Below, one piece after another: positions 17,453 through 26,003 of a DNA stretch of 64,000 bases. The first letter of the stretch is position 1. Each line of letters starts with the position of its first letter. Source of the stretch: Cytophagales bacterium (GTDB lineage Bacteria > Bacteroidota > Bacteroidia > Cytophagales > Spirosomataceae); the NCBI GenBank assembly GCA_024742395.1, contig JANSYO010000019.1, forward strand, positions 1 through 64,000. Direction: 5' to 3'. The translations under genes were made by a program, and so were the position numbers. The notes under the pieces are model-generated. The model had not been told where the DNA came from. It saw nothing but the letters and a program-made list of their open reading frames with translations, and did no database searches.

Positions 17453-18202
17453 TTAACTGCAATTGAATATTGACATAAATGGTGTGAATTTTGATTCATT
17501 AATTGATTCAAATCCAGCTTCTTTAAATGCCATTTCCCAAGTTGCTTTTGAAAAGAAATGTGTAAATCCAATTGTGAACGCTAAAAAGTTGGGGAAATCT
17601 CTCAAATGTTCCACCATGATTACATTGCCATTGGGTTTACATACTCTTCTACACTCTTTTAAAAACTGAATTTTCTCTTCTTGCTTGCGGATTTCATGAA
17701 TAGCAGATACTAAAAATATATTGTCAACGGAATTGTCTTTTAATGGGATTGAGCTTGAATTTATTTGTTGAGTATTAGGATAAACTAAACTCACTTTTCT
17801 TGCTCTTATTATCGCCGCTTCGGTATGTTGTTTAGCATTATAAAAATCATAAACCTGAAGTTTTGAATGAGGTAAAATATTTCTGATGATATAACTTGTT
17901 TCGTCAAAGCCAGCATTGATATTCAGATTAAGATTTTTTGCGGAATCATCAAGATTCATTCTTTTCAACCAGACGAAATTGTAGAAGCCAGAGAAGTCGT
18001 AAACATATGCAGAAACGATTAATGGCATTGCAAGCCCATATATAAATCCCCAAATTACCAACCAAAACAATTCCTTATTCCAGTTCAATATATATTGGCT
18101 TCCTATAATAAATGTCACGACAACCAGTCCAAACACATAAAAGTGTCTATTGAAACTTAAAATATTAAGTACCCCTTGAAATTTTCGTCTTTTTAATTCC
18201 AT
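17453..18202 (-). CDS. SAM-dependent methyltransferase with N-terminal membrane anchor
   Basis: A 249-residue protein. Two hydrophobic segments near the N-terminus (about residues 18-37 and 45-70) are followed by a class I methyltransferase domain (about 85-235). Visible motifs: NLNINAGFDETSYIIRNILP near motif I, NSSSIPLKDNSVDNIFLVSA (motif II/post-II), and the RRVCKPNGNVIMVEHLRD block typical of UbiE-like enzymes. The glycine-rich motif I (usually D-x-G-x-G) is poorly conserved (NAGFDE), so substrate and activity are open. It overlaps the upstream DUF2071 gene by 10 bp. Confidence 0.7.
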   Translation of the reverse strand: MELKRRKFQGVLNILSFNRHFYVFGLVVVTFIIGSQYILNWNKELFWLVIWGFIYGLAMPLIVSAYVYDFSGFYNFVWLKRMNLDDSAKNLNLNINAGFDETSYIIRNILPHSKLQVYDFYNAKQHTEAAIIRARKVSLVYPNTQQINSSSIPLKDNSVDNIFLVSAIHEIRKQEEKIQFLKECRRVCKPNGNVIMVEHLRDFPNFLAFTIGFTHFFSKATWEMAFKEAGFESINESKFTPFMSIFNCS

Positions 18203-18930
18203 TTTTCAATCTTGCCCTTTTCCCAGGAATATGGAACGTTTTTAATCTCAAAAGCATTTGCCAAAACAATGTTTTGAAGTTTTAACTTGTTTAGAAAATC
18301 AAAATGGTAATTTTCTACTTTTATAGGAGTAGGTTTCCAATTTTGCCGAACGCCCAAAATGGTTAGTATTGTTTTATTCTTTGTGTCTACGGTGAAAGTA
18401 TGTGGTAAAGGACCGGCAAATTTCCTAGCATCTTTCCAGTCACTAAACGGTGAGTTTTCAGGAATTTTTATTTCATTGTCTGTTTGCTCAATAGAAATTT
18501 CAAATTTTGATTGAGCTGATTTGATTGTTTTGAAATTTTTACTTTTTGTTTGCTTGATATCCGTTGTAGTGTAATTGTAATGGGTGAAAATATTACCGAA
18601 AAATTCCATTTTCTTTTTATCGGTTTGTGATTTGATGATGTATAATCCCCTTAATCTTTTTCCTGCATTATTAGTGTATCGTACAAATACTCGATAACCG
18701 ATCAAGAAGAAATCGTTTCCAGTAAATTTTGGAAAGCCTTTTGGTCTAAGTCCCTTTGTTTGGACCATCGCTATAGCAATAAAGGCCCATTTGTCTTGAA
18801 AAGTATCCAATTCCAAGCATTCTGGGATTAAGTTTTGAAGCTGATCTTTAGAAACGGCAAATGTCAGTACTAGCGAACTGTCAAAGTGAGCCTCTACTGC
18901 AAATGGATGGTTTTTGAGAAAATTTATCAC
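18193..18930 (-). CDS. DUF2071 family protein (acetoacetate-decarboxylase-like fold)
   Basis: A 245-residue protein matching the DUF2071/YqjF type: an N-terminal HPFAVEAHFDSSLVLTFAV block, the PECLELDTFQDKWAFIAIAM region, and GNDFFLIGYRVFVRYTNNAG. Members are thought to share the acetoacetate decarboxylase-like beta-sandwich; their reaction is not established. It overlaps the DoxX-like gene upstream by 4 bp and the methyltransferase gene downstream by 10 bp, so the three are made together. Confidence in the family is good, in function low. Confidence 0.75.
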   Translation of the reverse strand: MINFLKNHPFAVEAHFDSSLVLTFAVSKDQLQNLIPECLELDTFQDKWAFIAIAMVQTKGLRPKGFPKFTGNDFFLIGYRVFVRYTNNAGKRLRGLYIIKSQTDKKKMEFFGNIFTHYNYTTTDIKQTKSKNFKTIKSAQSKFEISIEQTDNEIKIPENSPFSDWKDARKFAGPLPHTFTVDTKNKTILTILGVRQNWKPTPIKVENYHFDFLNKLKLQNIVLANAFEIKNVPYSWEKGKIEKWN

Positions 18931-19319
18931 GCAGTCTGACTTTTTAATTTTTTATTTAAAACGAATTCATTGTAGTTAACAAGGCCTATAAAAAGCAATG
19001 CAAACAAGAAATTTAGTCTTCCCCAAAGTAGAAGGTCTGGTACAAGAATGAATTCCAAAGTATTCATCAGTGCCACTACCAGTATTTGAGTTATCGCATT
19101 GAGCTTAGATTTAAATTTAGAGAACACCCAAACCGACATTACAACTTCTGACAAACCAATTAGAATAGTTAAAGGTCTTGAATATTCTTCACCTAATATC
19201 CGAGCAACTATCTGTTCGTGTCGAGGTACAAGGTTCAGCACCTTACAAAAAAGCCCATTTGCTAGCCAGACTACAGAAATTAGTAGGTTTAATGCTAAAT
19301 ATAAGTTCTTATTACTCAA
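18927..19319 (-). CDS. DoxX-like family membrane protein
   Basis: A 130-residue membrane protein with four predicted helices and the DoxX-like pattern NLLISVVWLANGLFCKVLN, then RPLTILIGLSEVVMSVWV and NTLEFILVPDLLLWGRLNF. Such proteins are small quinone/redox-associated membrane proteins of mostly unknown role. The start is TTG at 19317-19319 (MSNKNLYLAL); no in-frame ATG lies upstream before a stop, so TTG (or ATT just before it) must be used. First gene of the four-gene module, overlapping the next by 4 bp. Confidence 0.75.
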   Translation of the reverse strand: MSNKNLYLALNLLISVVWLANGLFCKVLNLVPRHEQIVARILGEEYSRPLTILIGLSEVVMSVWVFSKFKSKLNAITQILVVALMNTLEFILVPDLLLWGRLNFLFALLFIGLVNYNEFVLNKKLKSQTA

Positions 19320-19524
19320 AATGAGATGTCTTTAGCTTGTGCGAAACAACTATATATCAGACCTATGCCTGAAATATAGTAAATATTTTCTCTAATCTAA
19401 GAGGTAATTAAATACGGTAAAAATATTCAATTATATATGTGTTTATATTTCAGCAATTATAGAATTTTGAGGTTATCTAAAACTTGAAACTGTCTTAAAT
19501 CTATCCCTTCTGCACTTAAGTGAA

Positions 19525-19556
19525 AGCCAATGCTTGAGGCTTTGGCCTCAATGGCT
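19525..19556. repeat. Bulged hairpin
   Basis: TTGAGGC (19534-19540) and GCCTCAA (19545-19551) form a perfect stem around TTTG; outside it AGCCA (19525-19529) and TGGCT (19552-19556) extend the stem across a 4-nt bulge. No T-tract follows, so a structured repeat is as likely as a terminator. Confidence 0.5.
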
Positions 19557-19688
19557 TAGGTATTCAATATCCTGTAAAATGGGTAGTAGAGCCAGAAAAA
19601 GAAGATACCTAGCTTTTGAATTTAGTTCTTACGGCTAACTTATGGCAAGGAAGCGTTTACTTTTTACCTAAATCTAAGTTTGCAGGAT

Positions 19689-19742
19689 GTGTTGATCAGA
19701 GACCAACTTTCACACCTACGAAGTCTAAAGACTTCGCAGAAC
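19689..19742. repeat. Two-hairpin repeat, copy B
   Basis: A 54-bp unit matching copy A (10288-10341) at 50 of 54 positions. The centre of the second hairpin reads AGTCT-AA-AGACT here against AGTCT-TT-AGACT in copy A, so the stem is preserved. Confidence 0.75.
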
Positions 19743-19910
19743 AAAGCAGACTTTGAGGCGTTTTTAATCTGCACTTAATTTACTTTTATGAATTCTCCCA
19801 ATCTCAAAAAATGTGTTAAATAAATATTCGCAGGCAGCGTTTATACTTCGTTTTGAGTATTAAAAAGAAAGAACAGGTGCATAAGAACACCTCAAAGCAT
19901 CAAACATCAA

Positions 19911-21356
19911 ATGAAGAATTCGATAAGGTTACTCGCTGTCATATTACTGTCCTCTCTAGGCTTTCAGAGCTGCAAACAAGATGATATTGTTACGCCCTCC
20001 AATGTTACTCAAGAGGTAAGCAACTCATCTACTGCTACTTCTTCTACTGTAAACTCATGGATTTACAGCGTCATGCAGGAAGCTTATTATTGGGCAGCCA
20101 ATCTGCCTGCCAAAAGCACACTAGATGCCTCATCCTCTTCATTCGACTATTTCGAAAAACTTATTTACAATCGCGAGACGGTAGACCGATTCTCCGCTTT
20201 AACAGACAATTACGACGAATTATTAAATAGTTTTAATGGCGTAAATAAAGTGTATGGAATTCGTTATACCGTGGCAGAAACCCAGACTGGCAGCGGAAAA
20301 CTTGGCTTGTTTTTAAGTGATGTCCTTCTGGGTAGCCCGGCAGAAACGGCAGGCCTGAAACGCGGAGACGTTATAGTGGCGATTGATGGCAATCAGATTA
20401 CTGAAGACAATTTTTATAGCCTGTTCCAGTCAGGAGACACACATGAGTTTCAATTGGGCACATGGCAAAATGGAGTATGGACGGGGGGAGCTAAAGCTAC
20501 TATCACCCGTTCTGTGGTGAATGAGAACCCTGTAGCGTTCTCCTCTGTGCTAACCTTACCTGCCTCAGGCAGAAAAATGGGTTACCTTCTGTATAATCAG
20601 TTTATACCGGGAAGCGACGAAAACTCCTCTTCTTATGATGACAGACTTCGGTCAATTTTTGGCGAGTTTAAAGCTGCCGGGGTTGAGGAATTGGTTTTAG
20701 ACCTTCGATTCAATGGCGGCGGTTACATAAGCAGTGCAGAAGTTTTAGCTTCACTTATCTCTGGCAATGCCAAAGCTTCAGATGTGTTTTATAAAGAAAA
20801 GTGGAATGCCACTTATGAAAGTTATTTTGCTCAAGCTTATGGCCAGGATTATTTTAATCATTCCTTTTTGAACGAAACCAACTCCATTGGAAATCAGTTA
20901 AGACGTGTCTTTGTGTTTACCAGCCATTCTACCGCCTCGGCAAGCGAGCTCATTATCAATGGACTAAAGCCCTACATAGAAGTTATTACCATTGGAGAAA
21001 ATACGTATGGAAAAAATCTTTTTGGCTCTTTGGTAGAGGATACCTCTACTGGTTCTGGTTACGGAATCTATGTAATGCTGGGTGAAACTACCAATGCACT
21101 GGGCGTATCAGATTATGGAACAATCAATGGAATCACCCCCACCTATACTGTCAAAGATGACCTAATACCCTATGAACCGATAGCCAGTTTCAATGAAACC
21201 CTTCTCAAGAAAGCCTTAGAGATTATGGGTGAAACTACCCAAACAATGGCCAGATACAGTAAAGGCACCCAAGTAAACAGAATAAGTAAATACACTTTCA
21301 AAGACAATCAGGAACTGCCTATGGGTAAAATGATTCGTGATTTTAAACCCCAATAG
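19911..21356 (+). CDS. S41 family C-terminal processing peptidase, lipoprotein
   Basis: A 481-residue serine protease anchored as a lipoprotein (signal peptide with lipobox GFQSC, Cys21). An N-terminal helical region (about 45-105) precedes a PDZ domain (about 115-200; GLFLSDVLLGSPAETAGLKR) and the S41 catalytic domain (about 220-450). The catalytic Ser lies in SHSTASASEL (Ser343) and the general base Lys in NTYGKNLFG (Lys368), 25 residues apart as in Tsp/CtpA. It probably cleaves envelope proteins at C-termini. It is single, facing the Zn ATPase gene, with stop codons 7 bp apart. Not evidently linked to the neighbouring loci. Confidence 0.88.
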   Translation: MKNSIRLLAVILLSSLGFQSCKQDDIVTPSNVTQEVSNSSTATSSTVNSWIYSVMQEAYYWAANLPAKSTLDASSSSFDYFEKLIYNRETVDRFSALTDNYDELLNSFNGVNKVYGIRYTVAETQTGSGKLGLFLSDVLLGSPAETAGLKRGDVIVAIDGNQITEDNFYSLFQSGDTHEFQLGTWQNGVWTGGAKATITRSVVNENPVAFSSVLTLPASGRKMGYLLYNQFIPGSDENSSSYDDRLRSIFGEFKAAGVEELVLDLRFNGGGYISSAEVLASLISGNAKASDVFYKEKWNATYESYFAQAYGQDYFNHSFLNETNSIGNQLRRVFVFTSHSTASASELIINGLKPYIEVITIGENTYGKNLFGSLVEDTSTGSGYGIYVMLGETTNALGVSDYGTINGITPTYTVKDDLIPYEPIASFNETLLKKALEIMGETTQTMARYSKGTQVNRISKYTFKDNQELPMGKMIRDFKPQ

Positions 21357-21363
21357 GTGCTCT

Positions 21364-23382
21364 CTAAAAATCCATCCTCTGTATTCTAACTGCATTAAGT
21401 ATCGCTAATAATGCTACGCCCACATCGGCAAAAACGGCTTCCCACATGGTGGCTATTCCGCCAGCACCCATGAGTAAGACAATAATCTTTATTCCCAGAG
21501 CTAAGTAAATATTTTGCCAAATTACTTTTTGAGTTGATTTGGCAATTTTAATCCCTGTAATAATTTTAGAAGGTTGGTCAGTCTGAATAATCACATCGGC
21601 GGTTTCTATGGCCACATCACTTCCCATGGCTCCCATGGCGATTCCCACATCACTTGCTGCTAAAACAGGAGCGTCATTAATTCCGTCTCCTATGAAAGCT
21701 ATTATTTTTTTAGAGTCTTGTTTTAAAGTCTCTACTTCGTGTAGCTTATCTTCAGGTAATAAACCTCCTTTTGCCTTAGTAATGCCCAGTTTCGAAGCAA
21801 TCTTTTGAGTAATACTATCTTTATCACCAGATAGCATCATGATAAAGCTAATCCCTTCTTTTTTCAATGCAGCAATAGTCTCTTCAGCGTCTTCTTTGAT
21901 TTCATCAGCAATGGTCACAAAACCTGCGAACACTCCATCAATTCCAACCAAAACATTTGATTCTACAATGTCCGAGATTTCAGATGGCGTAGTGATATTG
22001 AACTGCTGCATTAGTTTTTGATTTCCTACCACTACCTTTTGCTTGCCTACCGTTCCGACTAAACCTTTGCCAGCTATCTCTTTGATGTCTTTTGCTTCCA
22101 CTACCGGCTCACTCGTTTGATATTCCAAAATGGCTTTGGCAATGGGATGGGTAGATTTTGCTTCAATGGCCATAAGTACGGACATTAATGATTTTTCTGA
22201 CCAATCATTAAACGTTTTAATCTGGCTGATTTTGAAAACACCTTTTGTAACCGTCCCGGTTTTGTCCATTACCATTGTATTGACTTCTTTCAACTTATCC
22301 ATATAGGTAGCTCCTTTGAAAAGGATACCGTTTTTTGAAGCCGCCCCGAGGCCACCGAAATAACCCAAAGGAATAGAAATAACTAAAGCACAGGGGCAAG
22401 AGATTACCAGGAATATCAAGGCTCTGTAAAGCCAGTCCTGAAACACATAATCTTCTACAATGAAGTATGGAAGAAAACAAACTGCTATGGCTAAGTAAAC
22501 CACAACAGGGGTATAGACCTTGGCCAATCTTCTAATAAGTAATTCTGTTTCAGCTTTTTTAGAGGTTGCATTTTGGACAAGCTCCAATATTCTCGCTACT
22601 GAACTATCATTAAAAAGTTTGGTTGTTTTGATTTCAATGACTCCTTCTAAATTAATTGACCCTGCCATTACATTCTGTCCGGGTAGAACGCTTTGAGGCT
22701 TGCTTTCCCCGGTTAAAGCTGCCGTATTGAGACTTGCTTTATCAGAAAGTAAAACCCCATCTAAAGGCACTTTCTCGCCTACCTTTACCTGTATGTTTTC
22801 ATCAATATTTACTTGATTTGGATTGACTGCTACATAGGACCCATTTCTAAAAACGTTAGCCACTTTTGGCCGTACATCAAGTAAGGCTTTGATATTGTTT
22901 TTAGCCCGTCTTACTGCTGCTCCTTGAAACAACTCACCTACCGTATAAAAAAGCATTACCGCTACTCCTTCAGGATATTCGCCTATGGCAAAGGCTCCAA
23001 CAGTAGCAATGCTCATCAGGAAAAACTCAGTAAAAATTTTACCTTTTATCAAAGCGTTGAATGCTTCTTTAAGAACCTGTAATCCTACAGGAATGTAAGC
23101 CACCACATATAAGGCCAATCTAATCCAACCTGTAAAAAAGGATACGTCAAAATAATCCATGGCAATACCAGCCGTGAGTAAAACAAAGCTTATACTAGCT
23201 GGTATATATTCGTTCCATGGGTTTTTGCCACCGTGGGCGTGGTCATGGTGTTGTCCATCATCATGGCTATGTTCATCATTGATCAAGGCAGGAGTAGTTT
23301 TGGTGTCTATTTTGGCTTCAAGAGAGCAACAGACTTGCTTCCCATTGCTATCGTATTGGTGTTTATGTTTCTTATTTGTCAT
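21364..23382 (-). CDS. Heavy-metal P1B-type ATPase (Zn/Cd/Co exporter)
   Basis: A 672-residue metal-exporting ATPase. The N-terminus has a His-rich segment (about residues 35-55, HSHDDGQHHDHAHGG) instead of a full heavy-metal-associated domain, plus an early Cys-Cys. Key motifs: CPC at 329-331 in the metal-binding membrane helix, DKTGT with the phosphorylated Asp373, the HP motif (KSTHPIAKAI), and GDGINDAPVLAASDVGIAMG. The C-terminal DVGVALLAILNAVRIQ block is typical of the ZntA/CadA (P1B-2) group. It lies 4 nt after the methyltransferase-like gene, and a Fur-family regulator gene is upstream, pointing to zinc homeostasis. Confidence 0.92.
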   Translation of the reverse strand: MTNKKHKHQYDSNGKQVCCSLEAKIDTKTTPALINDEHSHDDGQHHDHAHGGKNPWNEYIPASISFVLLTAGIAMDYFDVSFFTGWIRLALYVVAYIPVGLQVLKEAFNALIKGKIFTEFFLMSIATVGAFAIGEYPEGVAVMLFYTVGELFQGAAVRRAKNNIKALLDVRPKVANVFRNGSYVAVNPNQVNIDENIQVKVGEKVPLDGVLLSDKASLNTAALTGESKPQSVLPGQNVMAGSINLEGVIEIKTTKLFNDSSVARILELVQNATSKKAETELLIRRLAKVYTPVVVYLAIAVCFLPYFIVEDYVFQDWLYRALIFLVISCPCALVISIPLGYFGGLGAASKNGILFKGATYMDKLKEVNTMVMDKTGTVTKGVFKISQIKTFNDWSEKSLMSVLMAIEAKSTHPIAKAILEYQTSEPVVEAKDIKEIAGKGLVGTVGKQKVVVGNQKLMQQFNITTPSEISDIVESNVLVGIDGVFAGFVTIADEIKEDAEETIAALKKEGISFIMMLSGDKDSITQKIASKLGITKAKGGLLPEDKLHEVETLKQDSKKIIAFIGDGINDAPVLAASDVGIAMGAMGSDVAIETADVIIQTDQPSKIITGIKIAKSTQKVIWQNIYLALGIKIIVLLMGAGGIATMWEAVFADVGVALLAILNAVRIQRMDF

Positions 23383-23386
23383 TTCC

Positions 23387-23983
23387 CTATAATTTAATCG
23401 TAAACCATCTGTTCACCTTGGCCTGATATTGAGCATACTGACTTCCAAACTCTTTGAACAGAAACTCTTCTTCCAGTCTAATTTGTGTATTGATACTCAC
23501 CGTCGATAAGGCGACAATAAGTAAAGTAAAAGCATTGGGAAGGACGAGAAACAAGCCCGTATTGGCGATCATAATTCCTAAGAAAATCGGGTTTCTGGAG
23601 AGGGAGAAAAAACCATCGGTTATCAATTCGCTTTTGTTTTCTTCATCAATTCCTATACGCCAGGATTCCCGCATATTGCCCTGGGCAAACCACACAAAAA
23701 ACAAAGATATTATCAATAGAAGCCAACCAGAATTCATTAAACTGTCAATTTCAAAGTACCAAAATGGTAAAAGAAACTTATGCCATTGCGGGAAAAAAGC
23801 ATAGATAGAAACTATTATTAATTCTAAAATGAATACGAATCCAAAGACTTTTCCATTATAGCCATGAGCGTCGTCCTCTTTATTAAAAGTCAGCGGATTT
23901 ACCTTGGTTTTTTTCCAAAGTAGAAATGACCGGAGGGCGAATACTAAAAAGAAATAAAGGATAAAAAATATGAATAAGTACAT
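23387..23983 (-). CDS. Isoprenylcysteine carboxylmethyltransferase-like membrane protein
   Basis: A 198-residue membrane protein with about five helices and the ICMT/PEMT C-terminal signature (GFFSLSRNPIFLGIMIANTG, then EEEFLFKEFGSQYAQYQAKV). Bacterial members of this family often sit next to metal ATPases, but their substrate is unknown. Start chosen at ATG 23981-23983 (MYLFIFF); the longer version begins with TTG. It ends 4 nt before the ATPase gene, so both are in one unit, plausibly under the Fur-family regulator upstream. Confidence 0.8.
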   Translation of the reverse strand: MYLFIFFILYFFLVFALRSFLLWKKTKVNPLTFNKEDDAHGYNGKVFGFVFILELIIVSIYAFFPQWHKFLLPFWYFEIDSLMNSGWLLLIISLFFVWFAQGNMRESWRIGIDEENKSELITDGFFSLSRNPIFLGIMIANTGLFLVLPNAFTLLIVALSTVSINTQIRLEEEFLFKEFGSQYAQYQAKVNRWFTIKL

Positions 23984-24237
23984 GTTCTTTTTTTGATTAT
24001 TGACAGCCAAATACCTCTCCTCTGTCAGAGGAAGTCTATATTGAAGAGCTGAAATCTAGTTATTTAATTTATAAGCGACCTCTTCTTCCTTTGATCAGAC
24101 TTGAAACCTTTTAACAGAAAATCAGTCTTAAAATTTATCAGAGAAAGGTGTACAGACACCAGCAAAAAAAGACTTCAAAAATCTTCTTTTGACACTGACA
24201 AAGGTAATTTAAAGCCAGTGCAAGTGGGTTGCAAAGT

Positions 24238-24648
24238 TTAGCGACGGCATTCGGCACAAAGGCCTTTTATGACCATATTGGCCTGCTGCATTTGAAAGTT
24301 CTTAGGTAGGTTTATTTCCGGAATGTTATGATTCGTCAGGCAATACGTATTCTGACAACTATTACAGTGAAAGTGGTAATGCAGATCAGATGCATTGCAC
24401 TGGCAACTTTCTAAACAGAGTGCATATTTCAATTGTTTAGTACCATCATCAATGGTATGCACCACCTTTTTCTTCTCAAACGTCTTTAATGTTCTGTACA
24501 GAGTAGATTTATCTGCCATAAAAAGCCCTTCTTCTATGCTATTTAAAGAAATGGCTTTGTCCTGTTCCATCAGAAACTGCAAAACAAGTATTCGCATGGC
24601 CGTAGGTTTAATATCGCGATTCGCCAGTTTCTTTTCTATCTTTTCCAT
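24238..24648 (-). CDS. Fur family regulator, probably Zur-like
   Basis: A 136-residue regulator. The N-terminal winged helix is at about 10-85 (RDIKPTAMRILVLQFLMEQD; DKSTLYRTLKTFEKKKVVH). The C-terminal dimerisation/metal part has DLHYHFHCNSCQNTYCL and the terminal CAEC pair, giving two CxxC structural zinc sites. An adjacent zinc-type ATPase suggests it responds to zinc, which is inference; Fur or PerR cannot be excluded by sequence alone. The gene is followed by a 227-bp gap before the methyltransferase-like gene, so it may be transcribed separately. Confidence 0.82.
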   Translation of the reverse strand: MEKIEKKLANRDIKPTAMRILVLQFLMEQDKAISLNSIEEGLFMADKSTLYRTLKTFEKKKVVHTIDDGTKQLKYALCLESCQCNASDLHYHFHCNSCQNTYCLTNHNIPEINLPKNFQMQQANMVIKGLCAECRR

Positions 24649-24982
24649 CAGACCGTAAGTGTTTACCTCTACCTCTCTCCAAAAATAGAATAAATTTAGA
24701 AACCTGAATCCATTCTATTCTTTAAAGAGTACTTACTACTTAACCCATTTCTAATGAATGTTTCTGAAATGAGCACATGTGCTTAATATTTCTTTTGTGT
24801 AGGCTAGCATGCAGTTCATAGTAATGTCAGCTATGTAATGCATGATTGTAACTATTTGTAAAAAATATAAATTTTTACAGATGAGGACAATCAACTAGTA
24901 AACTGATAGATCACATTTTACTTTAATGAGTGTAGACTTTTCTTTGAAAAATCACCAATAAGGAATCTTAGAAAAATACACA
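24649..24982. other. Divergent intergenic region
   Basis: The 334-bp space between the Fur-family gene (minus) and the secreted beta-helix gene (plus) should contain both promoters. The only feature that stands out is the 12-bp perfect palindrome AGCACATGTGCT at 24772-24783, flanked by AT-rich sequence, which could be a regulator site. Nothing else is supported. Confidence 0.4.
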
Positions 24983-25999
24983 ATGAAAAATCCCATCGCC
25001 CCTTTAATTATCCTTTTGTTCACTGTTTTCAGCAGTTTTGCCCAATCTAGAACAACTTTACTTCATAATGGTACAAGTTCTTTTTTCCTGGGAGCTACCC
25101 AATTTACTGATGCATACAATGCCGCCGTCATTGGGGATACTATCTTACTACCTGCTGGTGAGGTTTCACCACCGCAGTATATCAATAAAAGACTCAATAT
25201 TTTTGGCGTAGGCTTTCATCCGGATAGTTCGGCCGCAACAGGCATAACGAAAGTCACCAATAACATAACCTTACAGGAAGATGCAGACAGTATCTTTTTC
25301 CAAGGCCTACATGTTAATGGAAGTATAACCGGGGCATTTAATCATGTAGTAGACTATTTGAGAGTTTCCCGGTGCCTGACCACAGGTCTTATAGTTCCTG
25401 GTTCAAGCACCCAATCTTCACAACATGCCTATATCAGTGAATCTGTTATTCTAGGTAACGTTACTTTAAATTATGCTCAAAATTCAGACATCACAAATTG
25501 CTTCATTCAGTCAAAAATAAATGCAGGTAACAATAATGCTATTCAAAATTGTATCATACTCAATGATGGCTCAAATGATAATATTACGGGAGCTAGTTAT
25601 TGCTACTTTGCAAATAACATTCTAAACAGAGCCTATCGCAGGGTTCCTTATGGGATTGACTATAACACTTTCGAAAAAAATGTCTTTGTTCAAGCCATTT
25701 CCGAGCAGGCCTTTGGCACAAACACAGAGACCGACAATTGGTTTAACGTCGATCTGACATCCTTTTTTGTGAATCAATCTGGAACAAAATTCAATTTCAG
25801 CCATAATTACCACCTAAACTCTCCAGCCTCATACCTAGGTACAGATGGCACGCAGGTAGGAATTTATGGCGGGGCACATCCCGTAAAGCCGGGCTGGATT
25901 CCGATTATTCCACACATCACCCTAAAAAATATTGATAACCGCACAGACAATGCCGGCAACCTGAATGTTGAATTCAAAGTATCGGCTCAAGACTACTAA
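24983..25999 (+). CDS. Secreted protein with probable beta-helix
   Basis: A 338-residue exported protein (signal peptide MKNPIAPLIILLFTVFSSFAQ). The body has the short-turn repeat pattern of right-handed parallel beta-helix proteins: FFQGLHVNGSITGAFNH, SESVILGNVTLNYAQNSDIT, NNAIQNCIILNDGSNDN. No catalytic motif is seen and no CAZyme family can be named. The C-terminus ends abruptly without a sorting domain. It is followed after 4 nt by a gene for a second secreted protein with a 3-coathanger C-terminus, so the two are cotranscribed and may function together at the surface. Confidence 0.65.
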   Translation: MKNPIAPLIILLFTVFSSFAQSRTTLLHNGTSSFFLGATQFTDAYNAAVIGDTILLPAGEVSPPQYINKRLNIFGVGFHPDSSAATGITKVTNNITLQEDADSIFFQGLHVNGSITGAFNHVVDYLRVSRCLTTGLIVPGSSTQSSQHAYISESVILGNVTLNYAQNSDITNCFIQSKINAGNNNAIQNCIILNDGSNDNITGASYCYFANNILNRAYRRVPYGIDYNTFEKNVFVQAISEQAFGTNTETDNWFNVDLTSFFVNQSGTKFNFSHNYHLNSPASYLGTDGTQVGIYGGAHPVKPGWIPIIPHITLKNIDNRTDNAGNLNVEFKVSAQDY

Positions 26000-26003
26000 G
26001 ACC

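Larger units (their letters stand above)
19320..19910. other. Gene-free region with repeats
   Basis: About 590 bp with no credible gene. It contains a bulged hairpin at 19525-19556 (AGCCA...TTGAGGC-TTTG-GCCTCAA-TGGCT), copy B of the two-hairpin repeat (19689-19742) and the upstream regions of the divergent genes at 19319 and 19911. It is the right border of the repeat-rich patchwork; no further copy of these repeats is seen to the right. Confidence 0.5.
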
